Shown here: in pieces, positions 1 to 6,599 of the stretch | How positions within the stretch are numbered: the first letter of the stretch is position 1 | Layout: each line of letters starts with the position of its first letter | From: DASULK01 sp036381835 | GTDB lineage: Bacteria > Actinomycetota > Actinomycetes > Mycobacteriales > Micromonosporaceae | Reading direction: 5' to 3' | DNA length: 9,645 nucleotides | NCBI GenBank assembly: GCA_036381835.1 | Contig: DASVCA010000065.1 | Span: 1 to 9,645, forward strand | Position numbers and translations under genes: made by a program | Notes under the pieces: generated by a model | The model's input: only the letters and a program-made list of their open reading frames with translations | Told to the model about the DNA's origin: nothing | The model's database searches: none

Positions 1-1019
1 CCGGGTGCGGTGTTGTTGTAGGTGTAGCCGTACGGCCAGAGCACCAGCTCCGAGTAGGTGTGGAAGTCGATGTTGGCCTTGATCTGCTGCACCCCGCCGA
101 CGACCCGGCTGTTGACGAAGTTGCGCAGCGCCTGGGTCTCGGGCGCGGAGAATGCGTACGGGCCCCGGTAGGTGTCGGACGACGGGGAGCCGGAGGAACC
201 GCCGCAGCAGCCCCAGTTGTAGTCCCAGTTGCGGTTGAGGTCGGTGCCGACGTACGAGGATCCGCTGTTGGGCTGACGGTTCTTGCGCCAGGACCGGTAG
301 GAGCCGGTGGCGATGTCGTACTCGCTGCCGTCGGGGTTGACGGTCGGCACGATCCAGATCTCGCGGGAGTTGACGATGTCGGTGACCCGCTGGTCGCTGC
401 CGTAACTGTCCGTGAAGAGGTTCATCAGGTAGATGGCCATCTCCACGGTCAGGTGTTCGCGAGCGTGCTGCTGGGAGTTGAACAGGATCTCCGGCTCGTC
501 CTCGTCCACGTTGACGTTGTCGGAGATCTTGACCGCCATCAGGTCGCGGCCTTCGTACGACTGGCCGATGCTGATCTTGCGCGCGATGCTCGGGTGGTCG
601 GCGACGACCTGGTTCACGACCGCGGTCAGCTCGGCGTAGTTGTGGTAGCCGGAGTCGGCGGGTGGGAAGTCGAGGGTGCCGACTTCGCCGTCGTCGTGGA
701 CGTGCGGTTCGGTCACGCGCTCCAGCTTGAAGCCGAGCGCGGTGATGGCGCGGGCCTCCGCCGGGGTCGCGGTGACGTACAGCACGCCGTGCTCGCTGTA
801 GTCGATGGCGGCACCGGTCCGAGCGACCGCACTGCGGTCGGCGACGGTTCGGGGACCGAGCACCCGGTACTGCTGGGTGGCGGACTGCTCACCGCCGCGA
901 GCCGCACCGGCATCCGGCTTGGGCTCGGCGAACGCCGGACCGGTGGCGACCGCGAGCAGCCCGACCGCGAGGCCGGCCGCTACGGCCGTCAGGCGGCGTG
1001 CGGGGAACTGGATGGGCAT
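1..1019 (-). CDS. Secreted M14 zinc carboxypeptidase (carboxypeptidase T/A-like), 3' end outside window
   Basis: This is a secreted metallo-carboxypeptidase that would remove C-terminal residues from peptides outside the cell. The visible 339 residues begin with a signal peptide (basic MPIQFPARR, hydrophobic core, AFA cleavage at about residue 31). A likely propeptide runs to about residue 118, and the catalytic domain follows. Zinc ligands are His185 and Glu188 in QQHAREH and His320 in DFHTYSE. Substrate-binding residues of the family are visible as Arg in SWRKNR (about 242-248) and Asn-Arg in TDLNRNW (about 262-264). The segment around WGCCGGSSGSPSSDTYRGP is typical of actinobacterial members. 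The catalytic glutamate (Glu270 in carboxypeptidase A) would lie beyond position 1, so an intact active site cannot be confirmed. The ATG at 1019-1017 is preceded by AGGAGG with a 5-nt spacer. It is transcribed divergently from the C39-type peptidase gene. Family assignment is very secure; substrate preference is not visible. Confidence 0.95.
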   Translation of the reverse strand, partial: MPIQFPARRLTAVAAGLAVGLLAVATGPAFAEPKPDAGAARGGEQSATQQYRVLGPRTVADRSAVARTGAAIDYSEHGVLYVTATPAEARAITALGFKLERVTEPHVHDDGEVGTLDFPPADSGYHNYAELTAVVNQVVADHPSIARKISIGQSYEGRDLMAVKISDNVNVDEDEPEILFNSQQHAREHLTVEMAIYLMNLFTDSYGSDQRVTDIVNSREIWIVPTVNPDGSEYDIATGSYRSWRKNRQPNSGSSYVGTDLNRNWDYNWGCCGGSSGSPSSDTYRGPYAFSAPETQALRNFVNSRVVGGVQQIKANIDFHTYSELVLWPYGYTYNNTAP

Positions 1020-1034
1020 GGGTACCTCCTGGGG

Positions 1035-1051
1035 CCGCGGGGGTTCCGCGG
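1035..1051 (-). promoter_or_regulatory. GC-rich stem-loop in the leader of the M14 gene
   Basis: CCGCGG, a 5-nt loop and CCGCGG form a perfect 6-bp stem. In the minus-strand transcript it sits 5-6 nt upstream of the AGGAGG ribosome binding site of the carboxypeptidase gene. It could affect mRNA stability or ribosome access. Such hairpins arise often by chance in DNA this rich in G and C, so a function is only an inference. Confidence 0.3.
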
Positions 1052-1099
1052 GTTGTGAGGACATTTGGCCACCCGGCACCGCACATATCAATATGCATC

Positions 1100-1129
1100 T
1101 CTATACCAATTGGATACTCCTATCGGCAA
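1100..1129 (-). promoter_or_regulatory. Candidate sigma-70-type promoter of the M14 carboxypeptidase gene
   Basis: On the minus strand TTGCCG (1129-1124) and TATAGA (1105-1100) are separated by 18 nt, a good match to housekeeping -35 and -10 boxes. They lie in an AT-rich island that stands out from its surroundings. Transcription would start near 1093, giving a leader of about 75 nt. The palindrome CCAATTGG occupies 1106-1113 inside the spacer, next to the -10 box, where a regulator could block or distort the promoter. The boxes are seen in the sequence; promoter activity is inferred. Confidence 0.5.
1102..1116. promoter_or_regulatory. Palindrome with CCAATTGG core, candidate operator
   Basis: A perfect 8-bp palindrome CCAATTGG (1106-1113) is flanked by AT-only arms, giving TATACCAATTGGATA. 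It lies within the -35/-10 spacer of the candidate carboxypeptidase promoter and about 25 nt upstream of the candidate C39 promoter. The position suits an operator shared by both genes. I recognise no specific regulator for it, and an 8-bp palindrome in an AT-rich patch may be chance. Confidence 0.3.
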
Positions 1130-1137
1130 AGATCTTC

Positions 1138-1167
1138 TTGAAGCTGAGGTGTAGCGAAAAATATCTG
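1138..1167 (+). promoter_or_regulatory. Candidate promoter of the C39-type peptidase gene
   Basis: TTGAAG (1138-1143) and TATCTG (1162-1167) are 18 nt apart, with an A-rich run just upstream of the -10 box. A start near 1173 would give a leader of about 44 nt. The match to consensus is moderate. The support is mainly the AT-rich context and the position upstream of the start at 1217. Confidence 0.35.
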
Positions 1168-1216
1168 CAACGGCCATAGTGGTGCCAACGCCCTTCGATG
1201 GATTGCGGAGCAGCTC

Positions 1217-2557
1217 ATGGCCGTACCACGTCACCGCGCCGTTGCGCTCGCCGGCGCCACCGCACTCGCCGTCCTCGGCACCACCACCCCGGCGGCCGCC
1301 GGCAACAACCTGCCCGTCCCCGAGCACGACGAGCAGATCACCTTCCACGAGTGGTCCAAGCAACCCGACTGGCTAGCGGGCACCCACGACGGAACCCAGC
1401 CCATCCCCGGGCACCGCACCGGCATCACGATCGGGACCCCGGCCGGCACCACCGAGTTCACCGACAAGCACACCGGCGTCACCCGCCCCTGGGAGTACGC
1501 GACCTGGACCTCCCCCGAGACCCGGATCGGCTTCGACGCCACCGAACTCGTCGCGTCCTGGAACGCGCAGACGCCGCCCGACACCTGGATCCAGATCGAG
1601 ATGCGCGGCACCTACAACACCGGTGACCGGACCCCCTGGTACGTGATGGGCCGGTGGGCGTCCTCGGACACGGACATCAAGCGTTCCACGCAGAATCGGC
1701 AGGGCGACGCGTGGTCGACGATCTGGACCGACACCTTCGCCATCGATGACGCCGACGCCGGGGTGCTGCTGCGGTCGTACCGGCTGCGACTGACCCTCTA
1801 CCGCGCGCCCGGACAGACCGCCTCGCCCAGGGTGTGGATGGTCGGCGCGATGAGCTCCAACATCCCCGACCGGTTCGAAGTGACCCCCAGCCGAGGCGGG
1901 ATCGCATGGGGCATCGAACTGCCGGTGCCCCGCCGGTCACAGATGATCCACCGTGGCAACTACCCGGAATGGGGTGGTGGCGGCCAGGTCTGGTGCAGCC
2001 CGACCTCGACCACGATGGTGCTGGAGTACTACGGACGCGGCCCGTCGGCGGAGGATCTGGCCTGGGTCACCCCCGGCTACACCGATCCGCAGATCGCCCA
2101 CGCCGCGCGCATGACCTGGGACTACGAATACCGGGGGGCGGGCAACTGGCCGTTCAACACCGCGTACGCTGCGACCTTCCCCGGCATCGACGCGAAGGTG
2201 ACGCGCCTGCACTCGCTGGACGAGGTGGAGCGGTTCATCAAGGCCGGGATCCCGGTGATCACCTCACAGTCCTTCCTCGGGGAAGAACTGGACGGGTCGA
2301 ACTACGGCACCGCCGGGCATCTGTTCGTGGTGGTCGGCTTCACCGCGGACGGCGACGTGATCGTCAACGATCCGGCCTCCCCGACCAACGAGACGGTACG
2401 CCACGTGTACAAACGCGAACAGTTCGAGAAAGTCTGGCTGCGCACCAAGCGCTACCGGGCCAACGGCACGGTGGCGAGCGGTTCGGGCGGCATCGCCTAC
2501 CTGATCAAACCGACGAGCATGCCCTGGCCGGTGATCCCGGGTGCCACGAACTGGTAA
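1217..2557 (+). CDS. Secreted C39-like (papain-fold) cysteine peptidase
   Basis: This 446-residue exported protein carries a C-terminal peptidase domain of the C39_2 type. The signal peptide is short (basic start, hydrophobic residues 8-22, AAA cleavage near residue 28). Residues about 37-220 form a Trp/Thr-rich, probably all-beta region that I do not recognise as a named domain. The peptidase domain follows from about 232. Its probable active site is Cys260 in QVWCSPTS, with Gln257 as oxyanion residue, His368 in TAGHLFVVVGF and Asp385 in IVNDPAS, in the usual order. C39 domains are best known from bacteriocin-exporting ABC transporters that cut leader peptides. This protein has no transporter domains and no such neighbour, so its substrate is unknown. 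GGAG at 1207-1210 lies 6 nt before the ATG. An earlier ATG at 1198 is in another frame. A strong hairpin follows the stop. The family call is secure, the role is not. Confidence 0.9.
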   Translation: MAVPRHRAVALAGATALAVLGTTTPAAAGNNLPVPEHDEQITFHEWSKQPDWLAGTHDGTQPIPGHRTGITIGTPAGTTEFTDKHTGVTRPWEYATWTSPETRIGFDATELVASWNAQTPPDTWIQIEMRGTYNTGDRTPWYVMGRWASSDTDIKRSTQNRQGDAWSTIWTDTFAIDDADAGVLLRSYRLRLTLYRAPGQTASPRVWMVGAMSSNIPDRFEVTPSRGGIAWGIELPVPRRSQMIHRGNYPEWGGGGQVWCSPTSTTMVLEYYGRGPSAEDLAWVTPGYTDPQIAHAARMTWDYEYRGAGNWPFNTAYAATFPGIDAKVTRLHSLDEVERFIKAGIPVITSQSFLGEELDGSNYGTAGHLFVVVGFTADGDVIVNDPASPTNETVRHVYKREQFEKVWLRTKRYRANGTVASGSGGIAYLIKPTSMPWPVIPGATNW

Positions 2558-2570
2558 CCGCGGATCGGGG

Positions 2571-2608
2571 CGGTCGGGCCCGGCACGTCATCGTGCCGGG
2601 CCCGACCG
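2571..2608. terminator. Perfect 17-bp hairpin, likely bidirectional terminator
   Basis: CGGTCGGGCCCGGCACG (2571-2587), loop TCAT, and its exact reverse complement (2592-2608) form an uninterrupted 17-bp GC-rich stem. It starts 14 nt after the C39 gene stop and lies 61 nt past the stop of the convergent DUF1264 gene. There is no U-tract, which is common for actinobacterial hairpin terminators. The convergent position suits termination from both sides. Confidence 0.8.
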
Positions 2609-2668
2609 GCACTGCCCGCAGGGCGAACGGCTGGGCCCCGTCCGTGGCCGGGCAAGCGCCGTCTCAAC

Positions 2669-3415
<747 letters not shown>

Positions 3416-3465
3416 CTTCCGCCCTTTCCGTAGCAGCCGGCACGGATCGCCGTATTACCGCCTGC

Positions 3466-3479
3466 GGTTTGGGCAAACC
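3466..3479. promoter_or_regulatory. 14-bp inverted repeat between divergent genes
   Basis: GGTTTG, two G, then CAAACC forms a perfect 6-bp inverted repeat in the 125-bp gap between the DUF1264 gene (-) and the DUF202 gene (+). A weak -10-like TAATAC on the minus strand (3457-3452) lies just next to it, so the repeat falls about where the -35 region would be. It could be an operator. It has no recognised consensus and no strong promoter is visible on either side. Confidence 0.25.
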
Positions 3480-3540
3480 CCCGCTCACCCGGCCACGCGA
3501 ACCAGGAAAGCCGGCGGACCGCGACCGGAGGCGACACCAG

Positions 3541-3897
3541 ATGGACGAGACAGGCCCGAGCCGAAACGACCGGGGACTGGAGCTGGAGCGGGACTACCAG
3601 GCCAACGAGCGCACGTACCTCGCCTGGTTACGCACCAGCATGAACGTGATGGCCTTGGGGGTGGCGGTTGCGAGGTTCGGGACGAGCTGGTACAGCTTCT
3701 CCGCCGGCGGGGTGCTCGTCCTGGCCGCGACGATCGGCTTGATCTTCGGCACCGCGCGCCACCGCCGAGTGCTGCGGGAGATCAGGCAGGGCCGGCTGGT
3801 CACCGGCACCCGGGGCCGAGCACCGGAGATCGCCTCCACCGTGCTGATACTCGCCGTGTTCACCGCACTCGCCCTGCTGTTTGTCGAAGCCGTGTGA
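3541..3897 (+). CDS. DUF202 (YidH-type) small inner-membrane protein
   Basis: This 118-residue membrane protein carries the DUF202 signature NERTYLAWLRTSMNVMALG (22-40), equivalent to the NERTFLAWLRTS motif of YidH. Three hydrophobic segments are visible at about 32-47, 54-70 and 97-115, with a basic loop between the second and third (TARHRRVLREIRQGR). Length and topology are normal for the family, whose function is not established. The frame is open further upstream to a TTG at 3469. The ATG at 3541 is preferred because GGAGG at 3527-3531 lies 9 nt before it and the extra N-terminus is just basic low-complexity sequence. It is divergent from the DUF1264 gene and 110 nt ahead of the DivIVA-domain gene on the same strand. 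No functional link to either neighbour is evident. Confidence 0.88.
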   Translation: MDETGPSRNDRGLELERDYQANERTYLAWLRTSMNVMALGVAVARFGTSWYSFSAGGVLVLAATIGLIFGTARHRRVLREIRQGRLVTGTRGRAPEIASTVLILAVFTALALLFVEAV

Positions 3898-4007
3898 CGG
3901 TCGCGTGAGTCCGAGCGCCGGATCGATCGGGAACCGCTTGGTCGATCTCCACGTCCTACCGGACCCGGCCTTCACACCGCCTTCGACATAGACAAGACTG
4001 ACTGCCA

Positions 4008-4307
4008 ATGAATGATGACAGATTATGGAGCCGAATAACCCACCGCCGGATCCGTACCGCCACGTTCCCCACCGTGTGGCGCGGCTACGACCCACGCGCG
4101 GTGCACGGATTCCTGGACCGGATCGCCGACGAACTGCTCCGGCTGCAACTGCGTCTCGCCGATGCCGACCGGACTAGACGGGGTCGGATCCCCCGTCAAC
4201 GTATCGACCGCGACCCCGCGAGCTCCGACCGGCTCCACCAGGCCGAATCCCGCTGGCCGATAAACGGCCGGCGCAGCGACCGAGGAGCACCACCCAACGC
4301 GGCCTGA
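4008..4307 (+). CDS. Small DivIVA-domain protein
   Basis: This 99-residue protein contains the N-terminal membrane-binding module of DivIVA/Wag31 proteins. The signature is FPTVWRGYDPRAVHGFLDRIADEL (residues 20-43), where the RGYDP-V-FLD pattern is diagnostic, followed by a short amphipathic helix to about residue 54. Full DivIVA proteins continue with long coiled coils. Here the rest is a short, very basic, disordered-looking tail (RTRRGRIPRQRIDRDP onward), so it is an orphan or truncated form. The ATG at 4008 has no clear Shine-Dalgarno sequence. No other in-frame ATG exists and the GTG at 4074 would break the domain, so the ATG is kept; translation could be weak or leaderless. Such orphan domains occur in several actinomycetes and may mark curved or polar membrane. 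Function is unproven. Confidence 0.72.
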   Translation: MNDDRLWSRITHRRIRTATFPTVWRGYDPRAVHGFLDRIADELLRLQLRLADADRTRRGRIPRQRIDRDPASSDRLHQAESRWPINGRRSDRGAPPNAA

Positions 4308-4354
4308 CATCAGCGGCGACTCCCGCCACACCCACCCGAACCGCTGCCTGGGTA

Positions 4355-4370
4355 TGCAGCCGACGCTGCA
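4355..4370. terminator. Candidate bidirectional terminator hairpin
   Basis: TGCAGC, loop CGAC and GCTGCA make a perfect 6-bp stem in the 65-bp gap between the convergent DivIVA-domain and DUF4229 genes. It lies 2 nt past the DUF4229 stop codon. The stem is short and has no U-tract, so it is a modest candidate. Confidence 0.4.
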
Positions 4371-4372
4371 CC

Positions 4373-4675
4373 TCACTCAGGGCGCGGCGCGTTCTCCGCC
4401 GAACCCGCGCCGGCCCCCTTCGCCGGCTGCTCGTCCTCGCCGGCAAGCGCCGACCGCAGCCGCTCCTTCTCGGCCTTGCGCCGCTCGGCGGCCGCAGCCA
4501 ACTGGTTGGCCATCTCGTCCCGCCACTGACGCAGCAGGAAGAACGACAGGGCCGCGGAGAACAGCAGCGCCAGGATCAGCTTCAGGAATATGTCGATGTC
4601 GACCGGCCAGAACGCGAGCAGGATCGCGACGAACAGGCCGATCCGGCCCAGTGTGTACTTCACCGCGGGACTCAT
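4373..4675 (-). CDS. DUF4229 family membrane protein
   Basis: This 100-residue protein matches the DUF4229 pattern: MSPAVKYTLGRIGLFV at the start, two hydrophobic segments (about 9-25 and 28-48), then FFLLRQWRDEMA and a charged helix with ERRKAEKERLRSAL (64-77). The C-terminal 20 residues are Ala/Gly/Pro-rich and look disordered. It would sit in the cytoplasmic membrane as a hairpin with a cytoplasmic amphipathic helix. The family is found mostly in actinobacteria and has no established function. GGAGG lies 5 nt before the ATG at 4675-4673. Only 15 nt separate it from the stop of the upstream four-TM gene, so the two are almost certainly cotranscribed, and probably with mqnE. That suggests, without proving, a link to respiratory-membrane or quinone biology. 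Confidence 0.85.
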   Translation of the reverse strand: MSPAVKYTLGRIGLFVAILLAFWPVDIDIFLKLILALLFSAALSFFLLRQWRDEMANQLAAAAERRKAEKERLRSALAGEDEQPAKGAGAGSAENAPRPE

Positions 4676-4690
4676 GAGGCCCTCCTTCGC

Positions 4691-5113
4691 TCAGCCCGTA
4701 CGGTGGTCGAGCCACCGGACCCCGACGAACCAGATCAACGCGTACGCCAGCACCGCTACACCGGCACCGATCGCACCCGTCCAAAGCGCCGGCAAGGCGT
4801 TGACCAGGCCGGCGACCGCCGATCCGAGCGTCAGCCCGACCGCCGCGCCCACCACCGCCGCGGCGATCCGCGCCGGACCGCGGTCCCAGGCCCGGAACTC
4901 CTCCACGAACAGCCAGGCCGGCAGGATCAGCGCCAGCCAGCCGTTGGCCCCGCCGAAGCTGCCGAGCCCGAGCAACGCGAAGCCCCAGTCCAGCACGATC
5001 AGCACCAGCAGCCCGATGACCAGGCCGCCCAAGGCGGTTCCGATCAGGTCGGGTAGGTGGCTGATCCGGCCGTCGTCGTCCCGCCGCGGGAAGCCCTCGT
5101 TCGCGTCGCTCAT
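4691..5113 (-). CDS. Hypothetical four-TM membrane protein in the mqnE cluster
   Basis: I do not recognise the family of this 140-residue protein. It has a charged cytoplasmic-looking N-terminus (MSDANEGFPRRDDDGRISHL) and four hydrophobic segments at about 22-42, 57-72, 81-105 and 112-132. A loop rich in charged and aromatic residues (EEFRAWDRGPAR, 71-82) joins the second and third, and Trp/Arg/His cluster at the C-terminus. No catalytic motif is visible. The start ATG (5113-5111) has no Shine-Dalgarno sequence. It overlaps a TGA stop (5112-5110) in an ATGA junction, the arrangement expected for translational coupling to an upstream frame. It lies 101 nt downstream of mqnE and 15 nt upstream of the DUF4229 gene, so it is probably in their operon. 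The gene call is good; the function is unknown. Confidence 0.8.
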   Translation of the reverse strand: MSDANEGFPRRDDDGRISHLPDLIGTALGGLVIGLLVLIVLDWGFALLGLGSFGGANGWLALILPAWLFVEEFRAWDRGPARIAAAVVGAAVGLTLGSAVAGLVNALPALWTGAIGAGVAVLAYALIWFVGVRWLDHRTG

Positions 5114-5214
5114 ACCGCATCGAGGGTACCGTCCGCGATCAGCAGTTCAACGATGTGGCGGGCGCCGAGAACCTCCGATGCCGCGATCTCGTCGAGATGG
5201 AGACGATCTCGCGT

Positions 5215-6384
5215 TCAGGCCCAGACGTCGTGCGGTTCCGCGCGGCGCTCGGCCAGCGACGGCGGCGCGTCGTACTCACGGACCACGTTGTACCGGGTAT
5301 CCCGCTCGACCGGGCGGAAGCCGGCATCCCAGATCAGGTGCAGCAGGTCGTCACGGTGCATGGTGCTCGGCGTGCCGTACCCGTCCGCGTCATGCGTGAT
5401 CTTGTACTCGACCACCGACCCGTCCAGGTCGTCCACACCGAAGTTCAACGACAGCTGGGCCACGGACACCCCGTGCATCACCCAGAAGCACTTCAGGTGC
5501 GGCACGTTGTCGAACAGCAGGCGGGAGACGGCGAACGTCTTCAACGACTCGGCCGGGGTTGCCATGCGGGTGCGGGCCTGGATCCGGTTGCGGATCTTGC
5601 CGTCCGCCGAGTCGACGAAGTCGTGCTGGTAGCGCAGCGGGATGAAGACGACGAAGCCCCCGGTCTCGTCCTGCAGCTCGCGCAGCCGCAGCACATGGTC
5701 GACGCGGTGGCGCGGCTCCTCGATGTGGCCGTACAGCATCGTGCACGGCGTCTTCAGACCCTTGCGGTGCGCCAGCCGGTGGATACGCGACCAGTCCTCC
5801 CAGTGACAGTTGTGGTCGACGATCTGCTGCCGCACCTCCCAGTCGAAGATCTCCGCGCCGCCACCGGTCAACGACTCCAGACCCGCGTCGATCAGCTCGT
5901 CGAGGATCTCGTCGGCGGACAGCCCGCTGATCCTCTCGAACCACTGGATCTCGGTGGCGGTGAACGCCTTCAGCCTGACGTTCGGCAGCGCGGCCTTCAG
6001 CTCGCGCAGCACCTTCGGGTAGTAGCGCCAGGGCAGGGTCGGGTGCAGCCCGTTGACGATGTGCAGCTCGGTGAGCTGTTCGCTCTCCATCTCCTTGGCC
6101 TTGCGGACCGCCTCATCGATACGCATGGTGTAGGCGTCCTTCTCCCCCGGCTTGCGTTGGAAGGAGCAGTACGCGCAGGAGGCGCTGCACACGTTGGTCA
6201 GGTTGAGGTGCCGGTTGACGTTGAACATCACCCGGTCGCCGTTCAGCTCCGTGCGGCGGTGGTGCGCCAGGCGGCCGAGCCAGGCGAGGTCGTCGCACTC
6301 GTAGAGGGCGATGCCGTCCTCCCGGGTCAGCCGCTGTCCGGCGTAGACCTTCTCCTCCAGCTCACGCTTGCGTCCGGCGTCCAT
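5215..6384 (-). CDS. mqnE: Aminofutalosine synthase MqnE (radical SAM)
   Basis: MqnE joins 3-[(1-carboxyvinyl)oxy]benzoate (the MqnA product) to the adenosyl group of S-adenosylmethionine to form aminofutalosine, an early step of futalosine-dependent menaquinone synthesis in the cytoplasm. The [4Fe-4S]-binding CxxxCxxC motif is CSASCAYC (Cys66, Cys70, Cys73), inside the family stretch NRHLNLTNVCSASCAYCSF. ELHIVNGLHP, KAFTATEIQWF, ESLTGGGAEIF, LYGHIEEPRHRVDH and GGFVVFIPLRYQHDF are further family hallmarks. The 389-residue length is normal. I chose the ATG at 6384-6382 because it begins MDAGRKRELEEKVY like relatives and GAAGGGG lies 11 nt upstream. An in-frame ATG (6405) and GTG (6414) would add 7 or 10 residues. 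The other mqn genes are not in the window. Downstream lie two membrane-protein genes on the same strand. Function assignment is very secure; the start is less so. Confidence 0.96.
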   Translation of the reverse strand: MDAGRKRELEEKVYAGQRLTREDGIALYECDDLAWLGRLAHHRRTELNGDRVMFNVNRHLNLTNVCSASCAYCSFQRKPGEKDAYTMRIDEAVRKAKEMESEQLTELHIVNGLHPTLPWRYYPKVLRELKAALPNVRLKAFTATEIQWFERISGLSADEILDELIDAGLESLTGGGAEIFDWEVRQQIVDHNCHWEDWSRIHRLAHRKGLKTPCTMLYGHIEEPRHRVDHVLRLRELQDETGGFVVFIPLRYQHDFVDSADGKIRNRIQARTRMATPAESLKTFAVSRLLFDNVPHLKCFWVMHGVSVAQLSLNFGVDDLDGSVVEYKITHDADGYGTPSTMHRDDLLHLIWDAGFRPVERDTRYNVVREYDAPPSLAERRAEPHDVWA

Positions 6385-6548
6385 CTGGCAACCAGCCCCT
6401 TCCATGCGTTCCACCCGAGCGTACGTCCCGGCGGCGCAGGCCGGATCGGCGGCATCTGATCTTCAGGCTCTTGTTACCTGGCACCAATCGACATCGATGC
6501 GCCCGTGCGGTAAGACAGATTGAGACGCCGGACACACTCGACGCCGGG

Positions 6549-6554
6549 TAGTGT
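6549..6554 (+). promoter_or_regulatory. Possible -10 box of the NlpC/P60 gene in a 215-bp intergenic region
   Basis: TAGTGT at 6549-6554 resembles the TANNNT -10 element common in actinomycetes and lies 45 nt before the ATG at 6600. No good -35 box stands 16-19 nt upstream; TTGAGA (6520-6525) is 23 nt away, too far. The rest of 6385-6599 holds the divergent starts of mqnE and the NlpC gene. I see no convincing mqnE promoter and no riboswitch fold I can name. Confidence 0.3.
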
Positions 6555-6599
6555 GCACGGCACCAACCTGGGGTTTTCAGGAACGAAACGGGGACCGGG

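Noticed and set aside
60..1058. Long plus-strand open frame opposite the carboxypeptidase gene.
   Set aside because: It is the antisense of the clear M14 frame, is rich in Val/Gly/Asp low-complexity sequence, and has no domain or ribosome binding site.
1217..2557. Bacteriocin-processing role for the C39 peptidase.
   Set aside because: It lacks ABC-transporter domains, has a signal peptide, and no double-glycine leader peptide or export gene lies nearby.
2571..2608. End of an insertion sequence or an attachment site at the perfect inverted repeat.
   Set aside because: There is no transposase or integrase gene, no flanking target duplication, and the position between convergent stops fits a terminator.
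5155..6459. 434-codon plus-strand open frame opposite mqnE.
   Set aside because: The minus strand encodes an unmistakable MqnE with its CxxxCxxC motif; the plus frame is a codon-phase shadow typical of GC-rich DNA.
6385..6599. Possible ydaO-type (cyclic di-AMP) riboswitch upstream of the NlpC/P60 gene, as known for some actinobacterial wall hydrolases.
   Set aside because: I could not see the conserved motifs of that riboswitch, and the likely -10 box at 6549 leaves a leader of only about 40 nt.
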